Positions 17,281 through 25,241 of a DNA stretch of 64,000 nucleotides are shown piece by piece. Position numbers and translations under genes: made by a program. The DNA lies in the NCBI RefSeq assembly GCF_016906995.1, contig NZ_JAFBBD010000008.1, forward strand, positions 62,001 through 126,000. The letters run 5' to 3'. Within the stretch, counting starts at the first letter, position 1; each line of letters starts with the position of its first letter. This DNA comes from Spongiibacter marinus (GTDB taxonomy: Bacteria; Pseudomonadota; Gammaproteobacteria; Pseudomonadales; Spongiibacteraceae). The notes under the pieces were generated by a model, which worked only from the letters and a program-made list of their open reading frames with translations, had not been told where the DNA came from and ran no database searches.

Positions 17281-17315
17281 AAAACCGCTATGGTGAGAGC
17301 CATAGCGGTTTTTTT
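17281..17315. terminator. Bidirectional intrinsic terminator
   Basis: A 13-bp perfect stem (17281-17293 with 17300-17312), with a six-base loop, has A-rich sequence on one side and a T run on the other. It serves both the steroid operon (+) and the convergent rhodanese/peroxiredoxin genes (-). Confidence 0.9.
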
Positions 17316-17326
17316 ATATCAGCGAC

Positions 17327-17707
17327 TTATTCAAAATCCGGCAGGTTTGGCGTGACCACCGCTTGGTCGGCCGCTTGCCAGGCTTCGATACCGCCAGCAA
17401 GCGAGACCACCTGCTGATAGCCCATTTCCTTCATTGCTGCGGCTGCCAGCGCTGAGCGGCCACTACTTTTACAATAGAGCACCACTTTCTGCATGCGGTC
17501 AGCCAGGGCCTCCTCGCTGCTGAGTTTAAACTCCAGCACACCGCGTGGAATATTGATTGCGCCCTCAATATGCCCGGCGTGAAATTCATCTTCCTCACGC
17601 ACGTCTATAAGGTAGTCAGCATCGGCTATCGCCTGCTTGGCCTCGTCGACATTAACTTCCTGAATGTGGCCTTTTGCCTCTTCAACCATATCGTGAACGG
17701 TTTTCAT
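17327..17707 (-). CDS. Rhodanese-domain protein
   Basis: This is a single rhodanese domain of 126 residues with the active-site cysteine Cys79 in VLYCKSSGRS, the DVREEDEFHAGHIEGA motif near residue 35 and the C-terminal GGIEAW. Such cytoplasmic domains move sulfane sulfur. It is 27 bases downstream of the peroxiredoxin gene on the same strand and probably shares its transcript, suggesting a sulfur or oxidant stress role. Confidence 0.92.
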   Translation of the reverse strand: MKTVHDMVEEAKGHIQEVNVDEAKQAIADADYLIDVREEDEFHAGHIEGAINIPRGVLEFKLSSEEALADRMQKVVLYCKSSGRSALAAAAMKEMGYQQVVSLAGGIEAWQAADQAVVTPNLPDFE

Positions 17708-17734
17708 GGTTTCTCCCTTACACGTGGCCGCGTT

Positions 17735-18388
17735 TTACAAAGACTTGGTACAGAAGTAGAAGTCGGTGCAGTCATAGTCGTTGGACGCCATGCGGGCATT
17801 TACATCAGCGGCGGTTTTGGCAGGTGGAACAATCACCTTGTCGCCTTTTTTCCAGCCTTCGGGGGTGGCTACGCCGTGTTCTTCACTGGTTTGCAGTGCT
17901 TCCAATAGGCGCAAAAACTCGGGAATTGAGCGGCCGTTACTCATCGGGTAGTACACCATTGCACGCAGCACGCCGTTGGGGTCGATGATAAAGGTCGCGC
18001 GTACCGCCGAGGTATCGCCCGCACCCGGATGGATCATGCCGTAGGCTTTGGCAACGTCCATCTTCAGGTCTTCGATAATCGGGAAGGGAATTTCCACACC
18101 GAAGTTCTGCTGAATATTACGCATCCAGGCAATGTGGGAGTGAATACTGTCTATCGATAGACCGAGTAATTCACAGTTGAGTGCGGCAAAGTCGGGGGCC
18201 GCTTTGGCAAAGGCGATAAATTCCGTTGTGCACACCGGGGTAAAGTCGGCGGGGTGGGAAAACAGCACCAGCCATTTACCGCGGTAATCGCTCAACTGCT
18301 TTTGGCCGTCGGTCGTCAGGGCATTAAAGTCGGGAGCAGGTTCGTTGATCCGTGGTAGTCCGGCCACGGGCTGTTGGGTGTCTTCCAT
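17735..18388 (-). CDS. Prx6-type peroxiredoxin
   Basis: The 217-residue peroxidase reduces peroxides through a cysteine thiol. The peroxidatic Cys53 is in the motif PADFTPVCTTE, and the Prx6/AhpC2 C-terminal domain (NGRSIPEFLRLLEALQ, GWKKGDKVIVPP) is present. Two further cysteines lie near the C-terminus (DYDCTDFYFCTKSL) and could act in resolution. It is followed by the rhodanese gene. The upstream DNA (18440-18480) is AT-rich with a repeated GGAATAT word and probably contains the promoter. Confidence 0.92.
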   Translation of the reverse strand: MEDTQQPVAGLPRINEPAPDFNALTTDGQKQLSDYRGKWLVLFSHPADFTPVCTTEFIAFAKAAPDFAALNCELLGLSIDSIHSHIAWMRNIQQNFGVEIPFPIIEDLKMDVAKAYGMIHPGAGDTSAVRATFIIDPNGVLRAMVYYPMSNGRSIPEFLRLLEALQTSEEHGVATPEGWKKGDKVIVPPAKTAADVNARMASNDYDCTDFYFCTKSL

Positions 18389-18575
18389 CGCAATAGGCTC
18401 CGGTAGTGAAAAGTGAGTCTCTAACGTAGCGCCTTAGCGTAATAACTTCAAGGAATATGGTTATTCTAATTTGGAATATATGATTTTACATTTGCTGAGG
18501 CCGTGTCGGTGGGGGCGGCTAAATCAACGCTAAGGACAGTATTTATGCAGGGGGAATACCAGCGAGCTGGCAGAG

Positions 18576-19352
18576 TCAGCGCTTGCTGAGCTGGGAGTCC
18601 AGGAGTTGTCGCGCGGCCTCGAGGGTCAGGCCTTCGCCAAAGTAGCGGCCTTGTACAATACGGGCACCCTGCGCGGCGGCGGCGTCCAGGCAGTGTCGGT
18701 TGCCAATACCGTCCACCACGCAACGCCATTGCTGGCTTGTGGCCGCGTCAACGAGTTTGCGTAAGTTGTCGGAGGCTTTGGTGCTGGTGGTCAGCCGTTG
18801 GCCGAGGCCCGGAGGTGTCACCACTTCGTGAATAACATCCCTGCTTACTTTGCTCAGGGTGTTTGGGTCTTGATAGAAATCCCGAATCGATATTTTAAAA
18901 CCAAAGTCGATGAGTCGGCCAAGTGTTGGCAAGTGGTTGTAGAAGTCGTCGAACAAGGTGGGGGGCAATTGCAGAGTGATGTCCCGTGCTGAGGCACCGC
19001 TGTCGTGAAATATCTGTGTCACAGCATTAAAAAAGCCCTCGCTGGCCAGCTCGCTGGGCCGCAGGGTGATACTCAAGGGAAAGTGATGGCCCATACGCAG
19101 CAGCTTGGCATGGGCTTTGAGCGCGCGCAGCAAATAGTAGAGGAAAAAGCCGATACGCTTATTGTGGCGATCAAGAATGCCCAATATGGCTGACTTGGTT
19201 AAGGTCTCGTAGCCATCTTTTGCCCAAACCAGATTGGTGTCCATGCCGGTGACCACGCCCTTACCGAGGTCAACCTGGGGAGAGAAGCGCAATTCGAACT
19301 CGTGCTTGTCTACCCCGTTAATAATGTCATCAATGCTGATGTCGGTGTTCAT
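18576..19352 (-). CDS. Degenerate EAL-domain protein
   Basis: The product of about 258 residues has the EAL fold outline from FELRFSPQVDLGKG at the N-terminus to a C-terminal GARIVQGRYFGEGL. The catalytic motifs of c-di-GMP phosphodiesterases are lost: the EAL triad position reads TNLVW, the middle glutamate motif reads LQLPPTL and the DDFGTG loop reads IRDFYQD. It is therefore probably a c-di-GMP binding or protein-interaction module and not an enzyme. The ATG at 19352 is chosen over a longer frame because similarity starts there. It is a single gene, not clearly in an operon. Confidence 0.8.
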   Translation of the reverse strand: MNTDISIDDIINGVDKHEFELRFSPQVDLGKGVVTGMDTNLVWAKDGYETLTKSAILGILDRHNKRIGFFLYYLLRALKAHAKLLRMGHHFPLSITLRPSELASEGFFNAVTQIFHDSGASARDITLQLPPTLFDDFYNHLPTLGRLIDFGFKISIRDFYQDPNTLSKVSRDVIHEVVTPPGLGQRLTTSTKASDNLRKLVDAATSQQWRCVVDGIGNRHCLDAAAAQGARIVQGRYFGEGLTLEAARQLLDSQLSKR

Positions 19353-19649
19353 CGGTGGCCGGGCTCTCCGTTTGCCAATGGAGCAAAACCGAGGCTGAAC
19401 AGGCGCCACTACTGCTATGCCAATGCTGAGCCGAACGGGTTAATACACATAAAGTATATATGGGTATTAGTATATTGCCTAACGCTTCCCGTTTGTTGAA
19501 AGGCCTAAGCTGCATTTTTTAACAAATTTCCTGCCGCAATATGTCATGGCTTGCCGCTGGGGGCTGGGCGACACTGCTGTCACTGAAAATTGGCCGCCAG
19601 CGGTGGTGCTGTATGCGGCCAGCATAACGAGAGAGCAAAGAGGAAGATC

Positions 19650-20411
19650 ATGGAGTTTAACGGCGTTGCAGCAGTAGTGACCGGCGGGACATCGGGTTTG
19701 GGTGAGGGGGCCGCACGTGCCCTGGCAGCAGAGGGATGTAAGGTCGCCATTTTTGACCTGCAGGAAGAGCGCGGTCGCCAGGTTGCCGATGAACTTGGCG
19801 GTATTTTCGTGCGCTGCAATGTGTCGTCTTCAGAAAGTGCTGAGGCCGCTTTTGCCGCCGCGCGCGAGGCCCACGGCCCCTGCGGTATTGCCGTGAACTG
19901 TGCGGGCATTGCGCCGGGTTCACGCATTCTGGGGAAGAGCGGCCCCATGCCGCTGGAAAATTTCGACAAGGTGATTCAAGTAAATTTGGTCGGCAGCTTT
20001 AATGTTATGCGCTTGGCGGCGGCAGATATGGCCAGTCGCGAGCCCAATGCCGACGGTGAGCGCGGCGCAATCGTCAATACCGCCTCAGTGGCAGCGTTTG
20101 AAGGCCAGATCGGTCAGGTTGCCTACAGCGCCTCTAAGGGCGGTGTTGTGGCCATGACTCTGCAAGCCGCACGTGAATTGGCGCGCGAGGGCATTCGTGT
20201 AAACACCATCGCGCCGGGTTTGTTTATGACGCCGATGATGGCGGGCTTCACCCAAGAGGTGCAAGACAGCCTCGCCGCCACACTGCCGTTCCCCCAGCGC
20301 CTTGGGCAGCCAAAGGAATACGGTATGTTGGTTGAGCAGATCGTTAAAAACCCCATTCTCAACGGTGAAACCATTCGCCTGGACTGCGCGCTGCGCATGG
20401 CCCCGCGTTAA
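19650..20411 (+). CDS. HSD10-like 3-hydroxyacyl-CoA dehydrogenase (SDR)
   Basis: The 253-residue SDR has the cofactor loop [12 protein letters not shown] near residue 11, an NCAGI motif and the YSASKGG active site. The C-terminus ([14 protein letters not shown]) and overall layout match the type-2 3-hydroxyacyl-CoA dehydrogenase/17-beta-HSD type 10 group. It probably oxidises a 3-hydroxyacyl-CoA. The ATG at 19650 has AGGAAG upstream. It heads a three-gene set with an acyl-CoA dehydrogenase 14 bases on and a thiolase, which together make most of a beta-oxidation cycle. Confidence 0.85.
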   Translation: MEFNGVAAVVTGGTSGLGEGAARALAAEGCKVAIFDLQEERGRQVADELGGIFVRCNVSSSESAEAAFAAAREAHGPCGIAVNCAGIAPGSRILGKSGPMPLENFDKVIQVNLVGSFNVMRLAAADMASREPNADGERGAIVNTASVAAFEGQIGQVAYSASKGGVVAMTLQAARELAREGIRVNTIAPGLFMTPMMAGFTQEVQDSLAATLPFPQRLGQPKEYGMLVEQIVKNPILNGETIRLDCALRMAPR

Positions 20412-20425
20412 TTCGGAGAAGCGCA

Positions 20426-21577
20426 ATGACAAACGAGGTAAATCGCGAAGAACTGGCTATGTTTGCCGACATGCTCGGCAAAGTACTGGAAGCCGAAGTA
20501 GCGCCCCATTACGAGCGCTGGGACGAAGCGGGCATTGTACCCCGCGAGCTCTGGAACACCCTGGGTGAAGCTGGCCTGCTATGCGTCGATGTAGAGGAAG
20601 ACTGCGGCGGTTGCGGCGTTCCCTTTGAATACTCAACACTGGTTGCCAGCGAAATTGCGCGCATGGGCTACGGTGCCCTGGCCACGAACGTGATGGTGCA
20701 CTCAGATATTGTTGCACCGTATATCAGCCACCTTGCCAACGAGGAGCAAAAGCAATACTGGCTGCCGAAAATGGTCAGCGGGGAGGTGGTAGGCGCCATT
20801 GCCATGACCGAGCCGGGGGCGGGTAGTGACCTGCAAGCCATGCGCACCACCGCCAAAAAAGACGGTGACGACTATATTCTCAATGGCTCCAAAACCTTTA
20901 TCACCAACGGCCAGCACGCCGGCATGGTCATTGTGGCGGCGAAAACTGACCCCACGGCCGGTGCCCGAGGCATTAGCCTGTTCCTGGTCGATACCTCCTT
21001 GCCGGGCTTTGAACGCGGCCGAAACCTCAGCAAGATCGGCCAGCACTGTGGCGATACCTCAGAGCTGTTCTTTGAAGACTGCCGCGTACCCGCCTCGGCG
21101 CTGTTGGGGGAAGAGGGCAAGGGCTTTGCCTACCTGATGCAAGAGCTGCCGCGCGAACGCTTGGTGATCGGCGTGATCGCTTGCGGGGCGGCGCGCGGTG
21201 TGCTGGATCTGACCATCGACTACGCCAAAGAGCGCGAGCTGTTCGGACAAACGCTCAGCCAACTGCAAAACACCCGTTTCCGCATTGCCGAAATGGAAAG
21301 TGATGCCCAAGTAAATGCGGCGTTTGTCGAGCAGTGCATACAGCAATACAAGCGTGGTGAACTGGATACCGCCACCGCCTCGATGGCCAAATACAGCGCA
21401 ACGGAAATGCAGTGCCGGGTTGCCGATGGTTGCTTGCAGTTGTTTGGTGGCTACGGTTACACAACGGAATACCCGGTATCCCGCGCCTTTACCGATGCCC
21501 GCGTACAGCGAATATACGGTGGTACGTCAGAGGTAATGAAAGAAGTGATCGCTCGCTCGCTGCTGGGTAGAGGCTAG
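20426..21577 (+). CDS. Acyl-CoA dehydrogenase of the third beta-oxidation set
   Basis: This is a complete 383-residue acyl-CoA dehydrogenase. AMTEPGAGSDLQAM near residue 130, GGYGYTTEYPVSRAF and RIYGGTSEVMKE at the C-terminus are all present. The base position of MCAD (YEGT) is glycine, so a helix-G glutamate as in isovaleryl-CoA dehydrogenase is likely. Unlike the two pairs in the steroid cluster, it stands alone and is probably a homotetramer. It is flanked closely by an SDR and a thiolase. Confidence 0.88.
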   Translation: MTNEVNREELAMFADMLGKVLEAEVAPHYERWDEAGIVPRELWNTLGEAGLLCVDVEEDCGGCGVPFEYSTLVASEIARMGYGALATNVMVHSDIVAPYISHLANEEQKQYWLPKMVSGEVVGAIAMTEPGAGSDLQAMRTTAKKDGDDYILNGSKTFITNGQHAGMVIVAAKTDPTAGARGISLFLVDTSLPGFERGRNLSKIGQHCGDTSELFFEDCRVPASALLGEEGKGFAYLMQELPRERLVIGVIACGAARGVLDLTIDYAKERELFGQTLSQLQNTRFRIAEMESDAQVNAAFVEQCIQQYKRGELDTATASMAKYSATEMQCRVADGCLQLFGGYGYTTEYPVSRAFTDARVQRIYGGTSEVMKEVIARSLLGRG

Positions 21578-21618
21578 TGGCCCACCCACGCTAAACGCAC
21601 ACGAATAGGAAACCAATT

Positions 21619-22797
21619 ATGACAGATAACGTTGTTATTCTCGGTGCTGCGCGCACCGCTATGGGCGGCCTGATGGGAAGCTTGAGCAGTGTCGCCTCGC
21701 CGACGTTGGGCGCGGCATGTATCGCCGAAGCCGTGTCGCGAGCAGGCCTGGACGCATCTGCTGTGGAAGAGGTGATTATGGGCTGCGTGTTGCCCGCTGG
21801 CCTGGGCCAGGCACCTGCCAGACAAGCCTCGCGGGCGGCCGGCCTGCCCGACGCCACGCCCTGTACCACTGTTAACAAAATGTGCGGCTCCGGCATGCAA
21901 GCCGTCATCGCCGCACACGACTCCATCAAAGCGGGCAGCAACGGCATTATGGTTGCTGGCGGTATGGAAAACATGAGCCAGGCTCCCTACCTGTTACCCA
22001 AAGCGCGTGGCGGTATGCGTATGGGCCACGGCGAAGTGATCGACTCCATGTTGTTCGACGGCCTGCAAGACGCCTACGAGGGCGGCTTAATGGGGGTGTT
22101 TGCTCAGCGTAGCGCTGACGACTACAATATCAGTCGCGAAACCATGGACGACTTTGCCATCGCTTCGCTAAGCAAAGCCGTGGCAGCAATGGAAAGCGGC
22201 GCCTTCAACGATGAAATTGTGCCGGTCACCGTTTCCGGTCGCGGTGGCGACACGGTCGTCGATGCCGACGAACAACCGCCCAAAGCGAAGCCTGAAAAAA
22301 TCCCCAGCCTGAAACCCGCCTTCGCGAAAGACGGCACCGTAACGGCGGCAAACTCCAGCTCCATTAGCGATGGTGCCTCTGCCTTGGTGTTGGCATCGGA
22401 AAGCGCGGCGGCAAAAGGCGGTGCAACACCCATTGCGCGGATCGTCGCCCACGCCAGCCATGCCCAACTACCGGCAGAATTTACCCTAGCTCCCATCGGC
22501 GCCATCAATAAAGTGTTGGATAAAGCCGGTTGGCGTCTCGACGACGTGGACCTGTTTGAAATTAACGAAGCCTTTGCCGTGGTCACGCTGCTGGCTATTC
22601 AAGAGCTCGGTTTAGATGCCGACAAGGTCAACATACACGGCGGCGCCTGTGCACTGGGCCACCCCATCGGCTCCTCCGGCTCACGAATAATCGTTACCCT
22701 GATCAACGCGCTTAAACAGCGCGGCCTAAAGCGCGGCATCGCCTCCCTGTGTATCGGTGGTGGTGAGGGCACAGCAGTCGCGATAGAACTGCTGTAA
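21619..22797 (+). CDS. Acetyl-CoA acetyltransferase (thiolase)
   Basis: The 392-residue thiolase has Cys89 in VNKMCGSGMQ, a histidine in ALGHPIGSSG and a C-terminal cysteine in SLCIGGGEG, the classical biosynthetic/degradative thiolase pattern. It ends the SDR-dehydrogenase-thiolase set and is followed by an intrinsic terminator. The substrate is not readable from sequence; short-chain 3-oxoacyl-CoA is most likely. Confidence 0.9.
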   Translation: MTDNVVILGAARTAMGGLMGSLSSVASPTLGAACIAEAVSRAGLDASAVEEVIMGCVLPAGLGQAPARQASRAAGLPDATPCTTVNKMCGSGMQAVIAAHDSIKAGSNGIMVAGGMENMSQAPYLLPKARGGMRMGHGEVIDSMLFDGLQDAYEGGLMGVFAQRSADDYNISRETMDDFAIASLSKAVAAMESGAFNDEIVPVTVSGRGGDTVVDADEQPPKAKPEKIPSLKPAFAKDGTVTAANSSSISDGASALVLASESAAAKGGATPIARIVAHASHAQLPAEFTLAPIGAINKVLDKAGWRLDDVDLFEINEAFAVVTLLAIQELGLDADKVNIHGGACALGHPIGSSGSRIIVTLINALKQRGLKRGIASLCIGGGEGTAVAIELL

Positions 22798-22829
22798 CCG
22801 CAAACCCCACCAACGTAGTACACCCCCAC

Positions 22830-22855
22830 AAGGCCTCTTACCATGAGGCCTTTTT
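22830..22855 (+). terminator. Intrinsic terminator after thiolase
   Basis: AAGGCCTC (22830-22837) pairs with GAGGCCTT (22845-22852) and is followed by T residues. It ends the third beta-oxidation operon. Confidence 0.88.
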
Positions 22856-22892
22856 ATTGCCAACAAAAAGCCGAGTGTTGCGCCTTCCGCGC

Positions 22893-23184
22893 TGCGCGAT
22901 AATCCCGTATATTTTGACTCAACGAGCAGGCTTGCTCGTTTTTCCAGCAAGGAATGCGCGTTAATCCTGAGCGATTTTCAAAAACGTGCCGCAAAACAGC
23001 CACATAAGGAAATATGGGCAATATCTATGAGATCCCGCCTTCAAGATTTACACGCATGCGCGTTATTCCTGTCGCGTATTTTCAGAGGCAGCACTGATTT
23101 TTCCGTTGATTCAAACTCTTATGGCACTTTTCGTCAGAGTAGCGCATGGGCAAAACGATTGTGCGCGATATACGTATTTTAGAC
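22893..23184 (+). repeat. Four imperfect copies of a TGCGCG...ATTTT repeat
   Basis: Copies begin at about 22893, 22955, 23057 and 23162. Each starts TGCGCG(A/T)TA, continues with a short variable part (often ATCC or TTCC) and ends in an ATTTT-containing tract, about 22-28 bases in all. Spacing is 62, 102 and 105 bases. The DNA between the copies is not similar. They lie in the roughly 400-base non-coding gap before the SLATT gene, which otherwise holds only two hairpins. They may be operator sites or remnants of a recombination region. Confidence 0.55.
22921..22943 (+). terminator. Hairpin with T run in gap before cassette region
   Basis: AACGAGCA (22921-22928) pairs with TGCTCGTT (22933-22940) and is followed by TTT. 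It would insulate the SLATT/CD-NTase genes from upstream transcription. It stands between the first and second TGCGCG repeat. Confidence 0.65.
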
Positions 23185-23200
23185 GACAAGGAAACGGTAG

Positions 23201-23701
23201 ATGAGAGATCAAGCGCAAATGGCCCTTCAAGATGAAATGCTTCGACTAGAAGAGGACTGCCAACACTCTGCTAAAGGCCACTACGCAGCGTCGGAAATTT
23301 GGGGAGTGGCGCATTACATTGTTGGCCTCCCGGCTACTGTGCTTGCAGCTGTCGCAGGCCATCAAGCGCTAAACTCTAATGAGCAGTTAGCTGGCTCTAT
23401 CGCTTTGCTCGCGGCAGCAATTACAGCCGTCCTCACATTTCTTGACCCGGCATCTAAGCGTCAGTCGCATTTGTCATCTGCCAATCAATACAACACCCTT
23501 GAGAAGGCTTGTCGGCTAATCAGAACAGTTAAGTCCTTGACGCAAGGGCATTCTGGTTGTTTGTCCGAATTTGAAAAGCTAGCTGAAGAACGCAAGCATT
23601 TGAATCTTTCCTCCCCCCACATTCCTTCCGTTGCATATGTGATTGGAAAGCGGCGTATTACCAAAGGGCAAACAAAGTACAGGGTGGATGATGTCGGTTA
23701 A
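23201..23701 (+). CDS. SLATT-domain two-TM membrane protein (putative defence effector)
   Basis: The 166-residue protein has an N-terminal helix with acidic heptads (residues 5-25) and two hydrophobic segments at about 34-55 and 63-81. A conserved FLDP turn at 80-83 follows, then a long helix (SANQYNTLEKACR) typical of SLATT domains. SLATT proteins are predicted membrane-perturbing effectors, encoded with nucleotide-signal synthases. The next gene overlaps by 14 bases and encodes just such a synthase. The codon use is AT-richer than the flanking metabolic genes. It is probably the first gene of an integron-like cassette. The function is inferred from family and pairing. Confidence 0.8.
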   Translation: MRDQAQMALQDEMLRLEEDCQHSAKGHYAASEIWGVAHYIVGLPATVLAAVAGHQALNSNEQLAGSIALLAAAITAVLTFLDPASKRQSHLSSANQYNTLEKACRLIRTVKSLTQGHSGCLSEFEKLAEERKHLNLSSPHIPSVAYVIGKRRITKGQTKYRVDDVG

Positions 23702-24476
23702 GTCGCATTTAGACTCCATCGCCTATGGCGCAATACTACGGGACGTTGAGAAGGACTCGATTCAAACATCGATCTCAACGATCCAAACCAGGTTAGGAAT
23801 ATGGTTTTCTGGGGAGCTGGATACACACTTTGCATTTGGCTCATATACCCGCGGAACGATTTTGCCGAGGGCTTATGATCAAAAGTCTGACATCGACTAC
23901 ATGGTCGTCTTCAGCGATGCTTCATACAAGCCACAAACGTACATCGCAAAATTGAAACGATTTGCAGAGGTGTACTACTCGACATCCGAAATTTTCCAGT
24001 CTAGTCCAACGCTGGTTCTAAACCTCAATCACATAAAGTTTGAATTGGTCCCGGGCAAGAAGGGGTGGTTGGGGGATCTGGAAATTTCTGCACCAGCGAG
24101 CGACTACAGTGAATGGATCGAAACGAGTCCGAACACATTCAATACTGAACTATCGGAAAAGAACAAGCAGCACGACTACAACATAAAGCCGATGATAAGG
24201 GTTTTGAAGTATTGGAACGCTAATGCGGGTTATGTGTTTCCTTCGTATGAATTGGAGCAACACTTGGTGCGGCAGTGGTATTGGAGTGGTAATGACCTCA
24301 AGAGTTTGGTTTACACCGCGTTTGACTCTCTCGAGCTAGATATTTTCGCACCATCGTGGAAACAACAGAAAGTCGCCCAAGCTAAGCAGGTCATAGCTAG
24401 TACAAAGTACTACGAAAACGCGGGCTTGCCGGTTTCCGCAGAATCAGAGATCACGAAAATACTGCCGGATGTCTAG
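23688..24476 (+). CDS. CD-NTase-like nucleotidyltransferase, CBASS-type signal synthase
   Basis: The 262-residue protein begins at the ATG at 23688, 14 bases inside the SLATT gene, so the pair is translationally coupled. It has the polymerase-beta-type signature: Gly51-Ser52 (FGSYTRGT), Asp68 and Asp70 in SDIDYMV, and a third acidic residue, Glu119, in FELVPG. A helical OAS1-like C-terminal half follows (NIKPMIRVLKYWNAN). These features mark the SMODS/CD-NTase family, which makes cyclic oligonucleotides in response to phage infection. Glu at the third position, where Asp is common, is a small oddity. The attC-like site begins ten bases after the stop. No Cap2/Cap3 accessory genes are present, so the system would be minimal. 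Confidence 0.82.
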   Translation: MMSVKSHLDSIAYGAILRDVEKDSIQTSISTIQTRLGIWFSGELDTHFAFGSYTRGTILPRAYDQKSDIDYMVVFSDASYKPQTYIAKLKRFAEVYYSTSEIFQSSPTLVLNLNHIKFELVPGKKGWLGDLEISAPASDYSEWIETSPNTFNTELSEKNKQHDYNIKPMIRVLKYWNANAGYVFPSYELEQHLVRQWYWSGNDLKSLVYTAFDSLELDIFAPSWKQQKVAQAKQVIASTKYYENAGLPVSAESEITKILPDV

Positions 24477-24485
24477 AAAGTTGCC

Positions 24486-24583
24486 GTACAACAAATCGTT
24501 GCAGGTGACGTTTAATCCGCCACCCACTTTTGATACCGCAAAAGTGGGTGCGTCTCAAATGCACTTGATCTCATGCGTTAAGC
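24486..24583 (+). repeat. attC-like site 1 of an integron cassette
   Basis: The site runs from GTACAAC (24486-24492, a one-mismatch form of RYYYAAC) to GTTAAGC (24577-24583, a full match to GTTRRRY). Between them are CAGGTG/CACTTG arms and a perfect 12-bp central hairpin (CACCCACTTTTG with CAAAAGTGGGTG). The opening AACAAATCGTTGCAG resembles known attC left ends. It follows the CD-NTase gene directly and is 13 bases before the next start. The middle part is shared with the second site at 25131. Confidence 0.75.
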
Positions 24584-24596
24584 GTCAAGGAGAGAT

Positions 24597-25136
24597 ATGA
24601 AGATTATCGCTGGTTTCGTTACTCTACTATTTCTAGGGTTGGCATTCAGTCATCTCTTCGTAGATAGCTTTAAAGTTGATGCAATTGCCATTGCGCTTTT
24701 AACGCTAGCTGTACTACCTTGGCTCTTTCCGTATTTGAAGTCACTCGAGTTACCCGGTGGAGTAAAGATTGAACTCAAAGATGTTCAGCAGGCCTTTGAA
24801 AAGGTGGCCTCCGAGACGGACGGCGAGGAAAGTTCATCACCTCAGAATATCGACCCTCAGCTTGCACTTGTAGCTCTACGAATTGATATCGAAAAGCTTA
24901 TTCGCTCCTATCAAACAGACATAGGCGACAAAAACAGCTCACTATCTATTCGGCTACAGGTTCTTGCAAATGAAGGTGTGCTAACTCGAGAGGTGGCTGA
25001 TGGTGTACTCGAGATAATTAAGTTAGGAAACTCTGCAGCTCATGGCGTAGAAGTAGACAAAGATGCAGCAGAGTTCGCTTTGTTTAAATCAAACTCAATT
25101 ATCAAACAGCTAGAGGCACAGCTAAAAAGTGCTTAA
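24597..25136 (+). CDS. Two-TM protein of unknown function (cassette gene)
   Basis: The 179-residue product starts at the ATG at 24597 with AAGGAGAG upstream. Two hydrophobic segments (about residues 3-20 and 28-47) are followed by a short linker with acidic and serine residues (ETDGEESSSPQ) and a helical cytoplasmic domain (ALVALRIDIEKLIRSY, ending in LGNSAAHGVEVDKDAAEFAL). The NSAAHG element resembles DUF4145/HEPN-like helical domains. The gene fills the space between two attC-like sites, and its stop codon is part of the second site. Its function is not known, and proposals such as toxin or defence would be guesses. Confidence 0.75.
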   Translation: MKIIAGFVTLLFLGLAFSHLFVDSFKVDAIAIALLTLAVLPWLFPYLKSLELPGGVKIELKDVQQAFEKVASETDGEESSSPQNIDPQLALVALRIDIEKLIRSYQTDIGDKNSSLSIRLQVLANEGVLTREVADGVLEIIKLGNSAAHGVEVDKDAAEFALFKSNSIIKQLEAQLKSA

Positions 25137-25225
25137 CAATGCAAAACAGCGGTTGACCCGCCACCCACTTTTGCTGCCGCAAAAGCAGACGTCGCCTCAA
25201 GCGTACCTGGGCTTAGGCGCTAATA
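25131..25225 (+). repeat. attC-like site 2 of an integron cassette
   Basis: The left core GCTTAAC (25131-25137) fully matches RYYYAAC and is the exact complement of GTTAAGC at the other end of the same unit (24577-24583), as the integron model predicts for one cassette. The inner sequence CGCCACCCACTTTTG and GCAAAAG are shared with site 1. The right end GCTAATA (25219-25225) departs from GTTRRRY, so the site may have decayed. No integrase gene is in the window. Confidence 0.75.
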
Positions 25226-25241
25226 ATCAAAATAGGAAGCA

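Noticed and set aside
18440-18480. Repeated GGAATAT words upstream of the peroxiredoxin gene as an OxyR site
   Set aside because: The spacing and bases do not fit the OxyR consensus; it may simply be an AT-rich promoter.
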